Numbered from the stretch's first letter, positions 36,650-45,606 are shown. The stretch: 64,000 nt of DNA from Aquabacterium sp029268225 (GCF_037482285.1 NZ_JBBEYB010000001.1:124001-188000), one strand, 5' to 3'. Notes: generated by a model not told the origin, from the letters alone. A program made the numbers and translations.

Positions 36650-38263
36650 ATGAGCCAGAGCGACCTGTCGCCGCTGCCCGAGGCCGATCACCACTGTGAT
36701 GTGCTCGTGGTGGGCGGTGGCATCAACGGGGCGGGTATCGCTCGCGATCTGGCTGGGCGTGGCTGGCGCGTGCTCCTGTGTGAGCAAGATGACCTGGCCA
36801 GCCACACCTCGTCGGCGTCCACCAAGCTGATCCATGGGGGGCTGCGCTACCTGGAGCATGGCGCCTTTGGCCTGGTGCGCAAGGCCTTGATGGAGCGGGA
36901 GCGCCTGTTGCGTTCGGCGCCGCACATCATGCACCCCTTGTCCTTCGTGCTGCCCCACGATCCGCGCACGCGTCCGGCCTGGATGATCCGCCTGGGCCTG
37001 TGGTGCTACGACCACCTGGCGCCGCGCGACTTCCTTTCGGGCAGCCGGGCCGTGGACCTTAGTCAGAGCCCCTGGGGACAGCCCTTGCACCGTCAGTGGC
37101 GCCAGGGCTTCGTCTACACCGACGGTTGGGTGGACGACGCCCGCCTCGTGTTGCTGTGCGCGCTCGATGCCGCCGAGCAAGGCGCCCACATCCTGCCGCG
37201 GACCCGCTGCACGCAACTGCAACCCTATGGTGGCGGCTGGCGTGCCACCCTCGAGCGGCACCATGCCTTCACCCACCTTCCCACCCGCACGCTCACCGTG
37301 CAGGCGCGGGCCGTGGTCAACGCGGCGGGCCCGTGGGCCGAGCAGCTGTTGCGCGGCACCATGGGTGTGGTGGGCAGCGCCGCAGGCGGCGCGCGTGCGG
37401 CCAGCCGGGGGGCTCATCTGCGTCTGGTCAAGGGCAGCCACATCGTCGTGCCGCGCTTGTTCGAACACGACCACGCCTATCTCTTCCAGGGGGAGGACCG
37501 GCGTGTGGTGTTTGCCATTCCCTATGAGCGCGCGTTCACCCTCATCGGCACCACCGATGTCGACCACCCGGGGGATCCCGGCGTGGTGAGCGTGAGCGAT
37601 GAGGAGGTGCGCTACCTGTGTGCTGCGGTGGGACGCTATCTGCGCCGGCCCGTTTCGCCTGACGAGGTGGTGTGGCGTTACGCCGGTGTGCGCCCCTTGC
37701 TTGACGATGCCACGGGTGCCGCCGCCGCGGTCACGCGCGACTATCGTCTGGAGACGCACACCCAGCCCGCGCCGTGGCTGACCGTGTGGGGCGGCAAGCT
37801 CACCACCTTCCGGGTGCTGGCCGAACAGGCTGCGGACCGCGTCGGCACCCTGTTGGGCGATCCGCGTGCCCGCTGGACCACGGAGGCCTTTCTGCCGGGC
37901 GGGCTGCTGCAGGCTGGCAGCGACACCGCCATGATCCCTGCCTCGCCGGTCGCCCAGTTGCGGGCCTTCCAGGCGCGTCTGCGCCAGCGTCACCCCTGGA
38001 TGGACCTGGGCCTGGCGCGCCGCTGGAGCCAGGCCTACGGCAGCCGCATCGACCTCCTGCTCGACGGCGTGCGCAGCCGCGCCGACTTGGGCTCCGAAGT
38101 GGCCCCCGACCTGTACGAGGCCGAACTCTTCTACCTGCGTCGTCACGAGTGGGCACAGACGGCTGACGATGTGCTGTGGCGTCGCAGCAAACTGGGCCTG
38201 CACTACAGCCCCGCGCAACGTCAGGCCGTGGCCGACTGGCTGGCCGCTCAAGGTTCTGGCTGA
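36650..38263 (+). CDS. glpD: Aerobic glycerol-3-phosphate dehydrogenase
   Basis: FAD-dependent peripheral membrane enzyme that oxidises glycerol 3-phosphate to dihydroxyacetone phosphate and reduces quinone. The 537-residue protein has the FAD-binding GGGINGAG (residues 22-29), the family motif STKLIHGGLRYLEHG, and later GVRPLLDD, WLTVWGGKLTTFRVLAEQA and a C-terminal helical domain. It starts nine bases after the FimV-like stop and works with GlpK encoded on the other strand. Confidence 0.95.
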   Translation: MSQSDLSPLPEADHHCDVLVVGGGINGAGIARDLAGRGWRVLLCEQDDLASHTSSASTKLIHGGLRYLEHGAFGLVRKALMERERLLRSAPHIMHPLSFVLPHDPRTRPAWMIRLGLWCYDHLAPRDFLSGSRAVDLSQSPWGQPLHRQWRQGFVYTDGWVDDARLVLLCALDAAEQGAHILPRTRCTQLQPYGGGWRATLERHHAFTHLPTRTLTVQARAVVNAAGPWAEQLLRGTMGVVGSAAGGARAASRGAHLRLVKGSHIVVPRLFEHDHAYLFQGEDRRVVFAIPYERAFTLIGTTDVDHPGDPGVVSVSDEEVRYLCAAVGRYLRRPVSPDEVVWRYAGVRPLLDDATGAAAAVTRDYRLETHTQPAPWLTVWGGKLTTFRVLAEQAADRVGTLLGDPRARWTTEAFLPGGLLQAGSDTAMIPASPVAQLRAFQARLRQRHPWMDLGLARRWSQAYGSRIDLLLDGVRSRADLGSEVAPDLYEAELFYLRRHEWAQTADDVLWRRSKLGLHYSPAQRQAVADWLAAQGSG

Positions 38264-38310
38264 GTCCCAGGTCGTGTCTCCCGTTTCAACCCCCACCTTC
38301 TGAGTTCTGC

Positions 38311-39105
38311 ATGTCCCCGATACCTTCCACCACCTTGTTCGTGACCGGCGCTGCGGCGGGCATTGGTCGCGCGGTGGCCGAACGCTTCCTGGCCGCGGGC
38401 TGGTTTGTGGGCCTGTACGACGTTGACGAGGCGGGCCTGCAGGCTCTGCAGCAACGCTGGGGTCCTGAGCGCTGCGTGAGCGCCCGTCTGGATGTGAGTG
38501 CGGCCGACGACTGGCGGGCGGCGCTGAGCGGTTTCGCGGCAGCCACCGGAGGCCGACTGGATGTGCTCTTCAACAACGCGGGCATTGCCGTCACCCAGCC
38601 CTTTGAAGAGGCCGATCTGGCGCGCCACCACCGCCTGATCGACATCAATCTCAAGGGCCTGGTCAATGGCTGTCATCTGGCCTTCCCCTTGCTGCAGCGC
38701 ACACCCGGCAGCCGCGTCATCAACATGTGCTCGGCCTCGGCCCTGTATGGTCAGCCCGAGCTGGGCACCTACTCGGCCAGCAAGGCGGCGGTGCGCAGCC
38801 TCACCGAGGCGCTGGACATCGAATGGCGCCGCCACGGCATCCGCGTCGTCGATGTGCTGCCGCTGTTCGTCAACACCGCCATGGTCACGGACGAGGTCAG
38901 CCGCATGAAAACCGTGGCGACGCTGGGCGTGCGTCTGGGGCCAGACGATGTCGCGGCCACGGTCTGGCGGTTGGCCACGGCACCGGCCGCCAGCTTGCCT
39001 GTGCACTCCTGTGTGGGTTGGCAGACGAAGCTGTTTGCGCTGCTCTCCAAGCTCTCACCGGGCTTCATGAACCGGCTGGTGACGGCCCGCATGGCCGGCT
39101 ACTGA
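38311..39105 (+). CDS. Short-chain dehydrogenase/reductase
   Basis: A 264-residue classical SDR with the NAD(P) motif TGAAAGIG, NNAGIAVTQPF, Ser in SASALYG and the catalytic YSASK. The acidic residue after the second strand (GLYDVDEAG) suggests NAD preference. Substrate unknown; C-terminal part (KLFALLSKLSPGFMNRLVTA) could be membrane-associated. It lies 47 bases after glpD without a clear ribosome site, and converges with the thioesterase gene. Confidence 0.85.
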   Translation: MSPIPSTTLFVTGAAAGIGRAVAERFLAAGWFVGLYDVDEAGLQALQQRWGPERCVSARLDVSAADDWRAALSGFAAATGGRLDVLFNNAGIAVTQPFEEADLARHHRLIDINLKGLVNGCHLAFPLLQRTPGSRVINMCSASALYGQPELGTYSASKAAVRSLTEALDIEWRRHGIRVVDVLPLFVNTAMVTDEVSRMKTVATLGVRLGPDDVAATVWRLATAPAASLPVHSCVGWQTKLFALLSKLSPGFMNRLVTARMAGY

Positions 39106-39121
39106 GACACTGACAGCGCGC

Positions 39122-40084
39122 TCAGCCTTCTTCGCGCGGCATCAGGAAGTGACCGCGTGCATTGGCCACCGGTCGCTGCGGGTCGTCCTGCCAGATCGAG
39201 ACCTGGGCCAGCGCCACGCGGTTGCCCTGACGCACCGTCGTGCACTGCGCAAAGGTGTCCACCGGCTTGGCCGAGCGCAGGTAGGCGATGGCGAAGTCCA
39301 CGCTGCGCGGGGCATCGGGGATGCCGGGGACCGTGTCCATCAGGTGCAGGATCATGGCGGTTTCCCCAAAACCGGCCAGCACCCCACCATGCAGCGCCGG
39401 CAGCATGGGGTTGCCGATCAGGTCGTGCTGGAAGGGCAGGCGGAACACCGGGCCTGCGTCCACCTGCGCTTGCTGGTGGATCTGCAGGAAGTCCACATAG
39501 GGCGAGCGGCCACCGGTGCGTGCCGGGGTTTCCGGCGTTGCGGCGGGGGTGCTGCGGATGTGATGGCTGGTGTCCAGGCTGGTGGGCGAGACCAGGTGTG
39601 AGGCGGCCTCGGCCGGCGTGGGCTGCTGGGCCGCGGGGGCCTTGCGGGTGCTGGCGGTGCCGCGCATGAAGGTCGCGTTGACCGTGGCGACGGGCTTGGC
39701 CTGCCCCAACTGGAACAGCTCGCCGCGCACGAAGGCCACGCTGCGTGACAGGCGGTGGCACTCGGCGCGGCAGGTCACATTCACGTTGGCCACCGGCGGG
39801 CGCAGGTAGTCCATGCGCAGGTCCAGCGTGGCGAAGGGCTCCATCTCTTCCATGGCGCTGCCCACGGCCAGGCCGCAGGCGGTGTCGGCCAGCACGCTCA
39901 GGCAGCCGGCGTGGATCAGGTTGCGCTGGGTGTCGCCCGTCCAGGTGGCGCGGGCGGGCAGCAGCAGCGTGACGAAGCCCTGACCGATGTCCACCACCTG
40001 CATGCCCGAAAAGGCGGCATACGGGATGCCCGAGACGAACGCCTGGGCCCAGTTGGTGCGGGAATCGCTGCTGAAGATGCTCAT
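39122..40084 (-). CDS. Tandem double-hotdog thioesterase (PaaI-type)
   Basis: A 320-residue protein built of two hotdog domains: residues about 5-145 (LIHAGCLSVLADTACGLAVG, MDYLRPPVANVNV) and 195-320 (ALHGGVLAGFGETAMILHLM, VDFAIAYLRSAKPVD), joined by an Ala/Pro/Thr-rich linker. PaaI-type hotdog thioesterases hydrolyse acyl- or aryl-CoA thioesters in the cytoplasm. Most are single-domain dimers or tetramers; this one looks like a covalent pseudo-dimer. The start is ATG 40084; a GTG at 40090 is an alternative. Its substrate is unknown, though recycling CoA from aromatic or alicyclic CoA esters is plausible in a cell with these catabolic clusters. Confidence 0.8.
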   Translation of the reverse strand: MSIFSSDSRTNWAQAFVSGIPYAAFSGMQVVDIGQGFVTLLLPARATWTGDTQRNLIHAGCLSVLADTACGLAVGSAMEEMEPFATLDLRMDYLRPPVANVNVTCRAECHRLSRSVAFVRGELFQLGQAKPVATVNATFMRGTASTRKAPAAQQPTPAEAASHLVSPTSLDTSHHIRSTPAATPETPARTGGRSPYVDFLQIHQQAQVDAGPVFRLPFQHDLIGNPMLPALHGGVLAGFGETAMILHLMDTVPGIPDAPRSVDFAIAYLRSAKPVDTFAQCTTVRQGNRVALAQVSIWQDDPQRPVANARGHFLMPREEG

Positions 40085-40201
40085 AGTCACAACCCGTCGA
40101 AATGCGCGAAAGGCGTGATTGTCTCTCTGCGCCGGCCCGTGTGCGTCAACCGCGCCACCTGGATATCCAGCCCCTCACTTTGGCATTGCGGACAAGCGTC
40201 G

Positions 40202-40675
40202 TCAAGGTGACAGTGCTGCGTCCGTTTCGCTCAGGCTCAGCCAGTCTGTCAGGCGCAGCACCTGCACCCCCTTGAGCCGGAACGCGCGCTTGTTCAGTTT
40301 GAGCAGCGCCGCATCCTTGCTGAACAGCCAGCGCGCGCCCACCTGCATGGCCAGGTCGATGAAGACCTGGTCGTCCGGGTCCTTGCAGCGCAGCCCGCAG
40401 GGCGGGGGCTCGTCCACGAAGGTGGCGTGCTGGAACACCGTCAGTGTCAGCATCGGGTCGGGCTGCCAGGGCTTGAGGTAGCTGCGCGGCCACACCTGGT
40501 GCCATTCCTTTTCCATCGACGGGCAGGCCAGCCAGCGCAGGCGGCCGGCCAGGATGGCCTCGGCGATCGGGTGGGCGGCCGGGTCCTTGAACACCCGCCA
40601 GTCCAGCAGGGCGTTGGTGTCGAGGATGACGATGGGGACGTCGCTGGCGGGCGTCGCCGCGTCGGCCTCGCTCAT
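40202..40675 (-). CDS. PIN-domain protein, VapC-like nuclease fold
   Basis: A 157-residue PIN-domain protein. Acidic active-site candidates are Asp19 in VIVILDTNALLDW, the Glu in SMEKEWHQV, Asp in CKDPDDQVFIDLA and Asp in WLFSKDAALL, giving the usual quartet for metal-dependent RNA cleavage. PIN proteins are often toxins, but no antitoxin gene lies next to it. The ATG overlaps the mnmA stop by four bases (TGA/ATG), so it is translated together with that tRNA-modification enzyme. A role in RNA quality control would fit that context better than a toxin role (inference). Confidence 0.8.
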   Translation of the reverse strand: MSEADAATPASDVPIVILDTNALLDWRVFKDPAAHPIAEAILAGRLRWLACPSMEKEWHQVWPRSYLKPWQPDPMLTLTVFQHATFVDEPPPCGLRCKDPDDQVFIDLAMQVGARWLFSKDAALLKLNKRAFRLKGVQVLRLTDWLSLSETDAALSP

Positions 40676-41805
40676 TCGGCGCGCGCGATCACGCCACCGC
40701 CCAGGCACACCTCGCCCTGGTACAGCACCGCTGACTGCCCGGGCGTGACCGCCCATTGCGCATCAGGGAAGCGCAGCGCGATCTCGCTGGCGCTGACCGC
40801 TGTGACCTCGCAGGGCGCATCGGCCTGACGATAGCGGGTCTTGGTGCCCACGCCGGTCTGTGCCACCGCGGGGCCGCGACCATCGACCCAGCTCAGGTCG
40901 TCGGCCACCAGGGTGTGCTGCAACAGCCAGGGGTGGTCATGGCCCTGCACCACATACAGGGTGTTGGTCGCCATGTCCTTGCGGGCCACAAACCAGGGCT
41001 CATGCTCGCCACCGCCGCGCGGCGCGCCTTTTTCCTTCACGCCGCCAATGCCGATGCCCTTGCGCTGGCCCAGCGTGTAAAAGCTCAGGCCCACGTGCTC
41101 GCCCAGCTTGCGGCCGCGGTCGTCCTTGATCGGGCCGGGCTCGTTCGACAGATAGCGGTTGAGGAACTCGCGGAACGGCCGCTCGCCGATGAAGCAGATC
41201 CCGGTGGAGTCCTTCTTCTTGGCGTTGGGCAGCTTGATCTCGTCGGCGATGCGGCGCACCTCGGTCTTGGGCAGCTCGCCCACCGGGAACATCGTCTTGC
41301 TCAGCTGCGCCTGGTTCAGGCGGTGCAGGAAGTAGCTCTGGTCTTTGAGCGGGTCCAGGCCCTTGAGCAACTCAAAGCGCTGGCCGCCTTCGTAGCGCGC
41401 ATCGGCCACCGAGCGCACCCGGGCATAGTGCCCCGTGGCGATCTTCTCGGCACCCAGGCGCATCGCGTGGTCCAGGAAGGCCTTGAACTTGATCTCGGCA
41501 TTGCACAGCACATCCGGGTTGGGTGTGCGCCCGGCCTGGTACTCGCGCAGGAACTCGGCGAACACGCGGTCCTTGTAGTCGGCCGCGAAGTTCACGTGCT
41601 CGATCTCGATGCCGATGACGTCGGCCACCGAGGCCGCATCCAGGAAATCCTGACGGCTGGAGCAGTACTCGCTGTCGTCGTCATCTTCCCAGTTCTTCAT
41701 GAAAATGCCGATGACTTCGTGGCCCTGTTGCTTGAGCAGCCAGGCGCTGACGGCCGAGTCCACGCCGCCACTCAGGCCCACGACGACGCGTTGCCTCTGT
41801 TGCAT
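40672..41805 (-). CDS. mnmA: tRNA-specific 2-thiouridylase
   Basis: MnmA puts the 2-thio group on U34 of Lys, Glu and Gln tRNAs. The 377-residue protein has the PP-loop SGGVDS (residues 12-17), the catalytic cysteine pair (Cys101 in NPDVLCNAEIKF, Cys204 in STGICFIGERPF), SYFLHRLNQAQL and the C-terminal barrel ending GEVCLGGGVIARAE. It is followed by the overlapping PIN gene and lies 18 bases downstream of the Nudix gene, forming a three-gene operon. Confidence 0.97.
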   Translation of the reverse strand: MQQRQRVVVGLSGGVDSAVSAWLLKQQGHEVIGIFMKNWEDDDDSEYCSSRQDFLDAASVADVIGIEIEHVNFAADYKDRVFAEFLREYQAGRTPNPDVLCNAEIKFKAFLDHAMRLGAEKIATGHYARVRSVADARYEGGQRFELLKGLDPLKDQSYFLHRLNQAQLSKTMFPVGELPKTEVRRIADEIKLPNAKKKDSTGICFIGERPFREFLNRYLSNEPGPIKDDRGRKLGEHVGLSFYTLGQRKGIGIGGVKEKGAPRGGGEHEPWFVARKDMATNTLYVVQGHDHPWLLQHTLVADDLSWVDGRGPAVAQTGVGTKTRYRQADAPCEVTAVSASEIALRFPDAQWAVTPGQSAVLYQGEVCLGGGVIARAE

Positions 41806-41823
41806 GTCAGATCAGAAAAAAGC

Positions 41824-42378
41824 TCAGGAGGCCCGATGGTACGACGGCGCCGAAAACACCGACTCGTGCACGGTCAGGATCTCGAGCGGATAACGCTGGC
41901 CGGCCAGGTAGCTTTCCAGGCATTCCAGCAGCAGCGGGCTGCGGTGGCGCTCAGGGCAGGCGCGGATCTCGTCCGGCGTCATCCACACGGTGCGCACGAT
42001 GCCTTCGTCGAGTTGCAGGTTCGGATCGGCCTCGCCCACCGAGCCGCAAAAGGCCAGGCGCAGATAAGTGATGTCTTCGCCCGTGCGGGTGCGACGGAAG
42101 CGTGACATGTACAGGCCGACAAAGCCTTCCGGCGTGAACGCCCGCGCGGTTTCTTCCAGGGTTTCGCGGATCACGCCTTCCAGCGGCGATTCACCCGGAT
42201 CCAGGTGGCCAGCCGGATTGTTGAGCAGCAGGCCGTCAGAGGTTTCCTCTTCCACCAGCAAAAAGCGTCCGTCACGCTCGATGAGCGCAGCCACGGTGAC
42301 GTTGGGTTTCCAGCGTACCTTGGAAGTGGGCGTGATGTCGGACGGCAAATCAGCCTTCAACAAATCGGCGGTGTTCAT
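41824..42378 (-). CDS. nudJ: Nudix hydrolase, NudJ-like
   Basis: A 184-residue Nudix hydrolase. The Nudix box GHLDPGESPLEGVIRETLEE and following TA lie at residues 57-78, and the flanks (KPNVTVAALIERDGRFLLVE before, FVGLYMSRFRRTRTGEDITYL after) match the NudJ branch, which hydrolyses nucleoside diphosphates/triphosphates and HMP-PP, a thiamine precursor. NudJ commonly lies beside mnmA in proteobacteria, as here. An in-frame ATG at 42399 adds seven residues; ribosome sites do not decide. Confidence 0.87.
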   Translation of the reverse strand: MNTADLLKADLPSDITPTSKVRWKPNVTVAALIERDGRFLLVEEETSDGLLLNNPAGHLDPGESPLEGVIRETLEETARAFTPEGFVGLYMSRFRRTRTGEDITYLRLAFCGSVGEADPNLQLDEGIVRTVWMTPDEIRACPERHRSPLLLECLESYLAGQRYPLEILTVHESVFSAPSYHRAS

Positions 42379-42434
42379 GAGCCAGACATTATCCGCCAAT
42401 CCGTTCTGAACTGTTTGACGTTTCTGTGACGCGC

Positions 42435-43112
42435 TCAGAATTCACTGCTCAGGCGCCAGCGCTCCAGGGTGCTTTTCAGGTCAGCCAGCACCCAGCCCTT
42501 TTGCAGGGCCAGCAATTCCGGCGTGGTCTGGCGCATGCCAATCACGCTGTGCAGGAAACCGAAAACACGGTAGGTCAGCAAGGTACGGATGCGGAGATAG
42601 TCGGCGTCGAACTCGGCCTTGGGGGTGCCCACGGGGGCGTGCCATCGCAGCAAGGTGTCCAGATCCTCGTACAGCATCCGGGTGCCGGGCATGCTTTGCA
42701 GCTGTTGACGCAACTGCACCATGTCCACGTTCGGGCTGTCGCCAATGAAGATGAAGCGGAAGTGGTCTCGGTGCGCCAGCCAGTGGTCGATCATGGCCTC
42801 GCAGTACGCGACCGCGCGCTCCGCCATGGGAACGGACTGGCTGTGGGCCTGACAGGTCCGGGCCGCTTCTTCGATGATCTCGTCCCAGATGACGATCAGC
42901 AAGGCTTCCTTGCAGTCGAAGTACCAGTAGAACGCCATGGGCGTGACACCCGCCTCGGCGGTGATGCGGCGGATCGTGACCGCTGCATAGCCTTCGCTCA
43001 GAAAGATGCGCCGCGCGATGTCCACCAGTTCTTGGCGGAACTGTTCACGCGCGGCCGGGGTGAGGCGCCGTTTCGGGGTGGGGGCGGTGGAGGGCGGTGC
43101 GTCAGCCTGCAT
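42435..43112 (-). CDS. TetR-family transcriptional regulator
   Basis: A 225-residue TetR protein: N-terminal helix-turn-helix FRQELVDIARRIFLSEGYAA followed by VTIRRITAEAGVTPMAFYWYF, then a helical ligand domain. The AFYWYF variant of the usual xxYYHF is seen in several subfamilies. The ligand is unknown. The start at 43112 precedes a 244-base divergent region rich in inverted repeats, and the divergent gene is a PAS-GGDEF-EAL protein, its likeliest target besides itself. Confidence 0.9.
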   Translation of the reverse strand: MQADAPPSTAPTPKRRLTPAAREQFRQELVDIARRIFLSEGYAAVTIRRITAEAGVTPMAFYWYFDCKEALLIVIWDEIIEEAARTCQAHSQSVPMAERAVAYCEAMIDHWLAHRDHFRFIFIGDSPNVDMVQLRQQLQSMPGTRMLYEDLDTLLRWHAPVGTPKAEFDADYLRIRTLLTYRVFGFLHSVIGMRQTTPELLALQKGWVLADLKSTLERWRLSSEF

Positions 43113-43190
43113 GAGGGACCTGTGTGTGTGACCCACAGTGGCCCACTTTAAACACGGGTTGCATCTTAGATGGGGCGGGGCACAGGGGCC

Positions 43191-43339
43191 AAATTCGGGG
43201 TATGAATCCCCGAATTTTCCGAGGGTTGTTCGCAAGGCGAACGCCTCTTGAATTCGGCGCATAGCCGAAATGCTGATGCTGCGCAATACGGCGATTGCCT
43301 GATCTCGATACATTGAAGCTGTCATCTTGTACGCGTACA
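43191..43339. promoter_or_regulatory. Inverted-repeat-rich control region between tetR and the GGDEF-EAL gene
   Basis: Three perfect inverted repeats lie here: AAATTCGGGG / CCCCGAATTT with a seven-base centre (43191-43217), GTTCGC / GCGAAC with three-base centre (43228-43242), and the palindrome TGTACGCGTACA (43328-43339). The first is 79 bases upstream of the tetR start and the last 18 bases before the GGDEF-EAL start. They are candidates for TetR operators or for structured leader RNA; which, if any, is bound cannot be told from sequence. Confidence 0.5.
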
Positions 43340-43356
43340 GTACAGAGACATTTGTG

Positions 43357-45606
43357 ATGTCATCACGCGGCGGCGTGCGCGCATCGCGGCATCCCGCGAC
43401 CGCGCAGCGCGTGCCGGCAAAAAAGGTGGTCAGGGTGGATGCATTACAACCGGCGCGGGGCGCCGAGGTGGACATGAAGGTGTTCGACGAGTTGCAGCGC
43501 TTCCGGCTGATCGTCGAGCATTCCAGCAACATGGTGGTCATCACCGATGCCGAGCGTCGCATCGAATACGTCAATCCGTCTTACACGCGCGTGACGGGTT
43601 GGACCCTGCCCGAGGTGCGTGGCCTCAAGCCCGGCCGTTTGCTCCACGGCCCCTTGACCGACGCCGAGTCGGTGCGCCGCATCTCGCGTGCCCTGAGCCT
43701 GGGCGAGTCGATCGATGGCGTCGAGCTGGTCAATTACCGCCGCGATGGTCAACCCTACTGGGTGCGCCTGCACATTCGCCCCGTGCATGACGAATCGGGG
43801 CGACTCACCCACTTCGTGGCCATCCAGACCGACGTCACCGAGCGCCGTCAGTCGCGTGAAGCCCTGATGGCCAGTGAGCGCCGCCTGGCCGAAGCGCAGC
43901 GCCTGGCGCGCATGGCCAGTTTCGAATGCAACTTCGACACCGACGAGATGTTCTGGTCGCCCGGGGCCGAGCAGGTCGTGGGCCTGCCCGAGGCACTGCT
44001 GCCTTGCTCCTTCCGGGGGCACGTCAGTCTCCTCCATCACGATGACCGCGCGGCGCTGGACGATGCTTACTGGGCCCTGGTGTCCGAGCAGCGCCCCTAC
44101 GAGATCGAGTACCGCCTGCTGTCTGGCGAGGGCAAGGTGCGCTGGATCCGCGAGCGGGGCTACTACCTGCCCGCCGAGGGCTCGCTGCCCAGTCGCATGT
44201 GCGGCCTGGTGTTTGACATCTCGGCGACCAAGGAGGCGCATGACCGCATCCAGTACCTCGCCTGGCACGACACCCTGACGGGCCTGGCCAACCGTGAGCA
44301 ACTGCAGGAGGTGTTGCACCAACGCCTGGAGGTGGCGCGCGACACCGGCCAGCACATGGCCCTGTTGTTCGTGGATCTGGACCGCTTCAAAACGATCAAC
44401 GATTCGCTGGGTCATCAGGTAGGCGACGAGTTGCTCAAGACCTGCGCGCAACGCCTGCGGGATGCCGTCCGCGGCACCGATGTGGTGGGGCGTCTGGGGG
44501 GCGACGAATTCGTCGTGGTGCTGGCTGGCGTGGATGCCGAAGCCGCCGTGGACCGCATCGCGAGCAAGCTGCTGAGCCGCATTGCGGCGCCCATGCTGAT
44601 CCAGGATCGCGAGCTGCACGTCACCGCCAGCCTGGGCATCAGCCTGTATCCCCGCGATGGCGAAACCGCTTCCGAGCTGATGCGCCATGCCGATGCCGCG
44701 ATGTACCACGCCAAGGGCAAGGGCCGCAACACGCACAGCTTCTTCAGCGAAGAGTTGAACGCCCGCCTCAGCGAGCGCTTCGAGCTCGAAAGCCAGCTGC
44801 GCCTGGCCCTGGCGCGCGGCGAACTGAGCCTGCACTTTCAGCCGCAGTTCCAGGCCGAGGGCACCCGCTTGATCGGCTTCGAGGCCCTGCTGCGTTGGCA
44901 AACACCCGACGGGCGCTGGATTCCGCCCGACCAGTTCATCCCGGTGGCCGAAGAGTCCGGCCTGATCCAGCCGATTGGCAACTGGGTGCTGGAGGAGGCC
45001 TGTGCGCACTGGCAGCAGTGGCGGGCGCAGTACGGGGGTGACATCCGTGTGGCGGTGAACCTTTCGGCCAGCCAGTTGCGTGACCGGGGCTTGCTCGCGC
45101 GCATCCGCCAGCTCACCGAGCGCTTCGACATGCCCCCCGGTGCGCTGGAGCTGGAACTGACCGAGGCCGTGGCCATGCACGATCCGGGCGCCAGCATCGA
45201 GATGATGAAGGAGCTGCGCGGTCTGCAGGTGTCCCTGGCGGTGGACGACTTTGGCACCGGCTACTCCTCGCTGGCCTACCTCAAGACCCTGCCCATCCAG
45301 CGCATCAAGCTCGATCGCACCTTCGTCAAGGACATGGAGCTCAACCCCGATGACCAGGCCATCTGCAAGGCGGCCATCCAGATGGCGCATTCATTGGGGT
45401 TGGAGGTCGTGGCCGAGGGCGTCGAAACCGATGCCCAGCGCAGCTTCCTGGTGGGCCACGGCTGCGACCTGATGCAGGGCTATCACCTGGGGCGTCCCAT
45501 GCCCGCCTCCGGCGTGATGGCGCTCCTGGCGGCCCACACCGAACGGCCTCCGCCAGAGCTGCGCCCTCGCCGCAGTCGGTTCCGACCGTCGTGCCGTCCC
45601 TCTTGA
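43357..45606 (+). CDS. PAS-PAS-GGDEF-EAL c-di-GMP signalling protein
   Basis: A 749-residue cytoplasmic protein. Domains: PAS at about 40-170, ending in VAIQTDVTERRQSREAL; a second PAS/PAC at about 180-300; GGDEF with intact LGGDEF, flanked by inhibitory site RGTD five residues upstream; EAL with GFEALLRWQ, LELELTEAV, DDFGTGYSSL and EGVETDAQ. All catalytic motifs look intact, so it may both make and degrade c-di-GMP. The first PAS looks LOV-like (WTLPEVRGLKPGRLLHGPLT) but lacks the photoactive cysteine. Starts at 43357 and 43474 are both possible (the latter has GAGGTGG). No transmembrane segment. Likely controlled by the divergent TetR (inference). Confidence 0.88.
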   Translation: MSSRGGVRASRHPATAQRVPAKKVVRVDALQPARGAEVDMKVFDELQRFRLIVEHSSNMVVITDAERRIEYVNPSYTRVTGWTLPEVRGLKPGRLLHGPLTDAESVRRISRALSLGESIDGVELVNYRRDGQPYWVRLHIRPVHDESGRLTHFVAIQTDVTERRQSREALMASERRLAEAQRLARMASFECNFDTDEMFWSPGAEQVVGLPEALLPCSFRGHVSLLHHDDRAALDDAYWALVSEQRPYEIEYRLLSGEGKVRWIRERGYYLPAEGSLPSRMCGLVFDISATKEAHDRIQYLAWHDTLTGLANREQLQEVLHQRLEVARDTGQHMALLFVDLDRFKTINDSLGHQVGDELLKTCAQRLRDAVRGTDVVGRLGGDEFVVVLAGVDAEAAVDRIASKLLSRIAAPMLIQDRELHVTASLGISLYPRDGETASELMRHADAAMYHAKGKGRNTHSFFSEELNARLSERFELESQLRLALARGELSLHFQPQFQAEGTRLIGFEALLRWQTPDGRWIPPDQFIPVAEESGLIQPIGNWVLEEACAHWQQWRAQYGGDIRVAVNLSASQLRDRGLLARIRQLTERFDMPPGALELELTEAVAMHDPGASIEMMKELRGLQVSLAVDDFGTGYSSLAYLKTLPIQRIKLDRTFVKDMELNPDDQAICKAAIQMAHSLGLEVVAEGVETDAQRSFLVGHGCDLMQGYHLGRPMPASGVMALLAAHTERPPPELRPRRSRFRPSCRPS

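Noticed and set aside
35516..38296. A 926-codon minus-strand open frame over the FimV-like gene and glpD
   Set aside because: The product is His/Gly/Arg-rich and non-homologous; the plus-strand genes carry clear domain motifs.
43474..43860. Blue-light LOV photoreceptor in the GGDEF-EAL protein
   Set aside because: The adduct-forming cysteine is missing from the loop, so canonical LOV photochemistry cannot be claimed.
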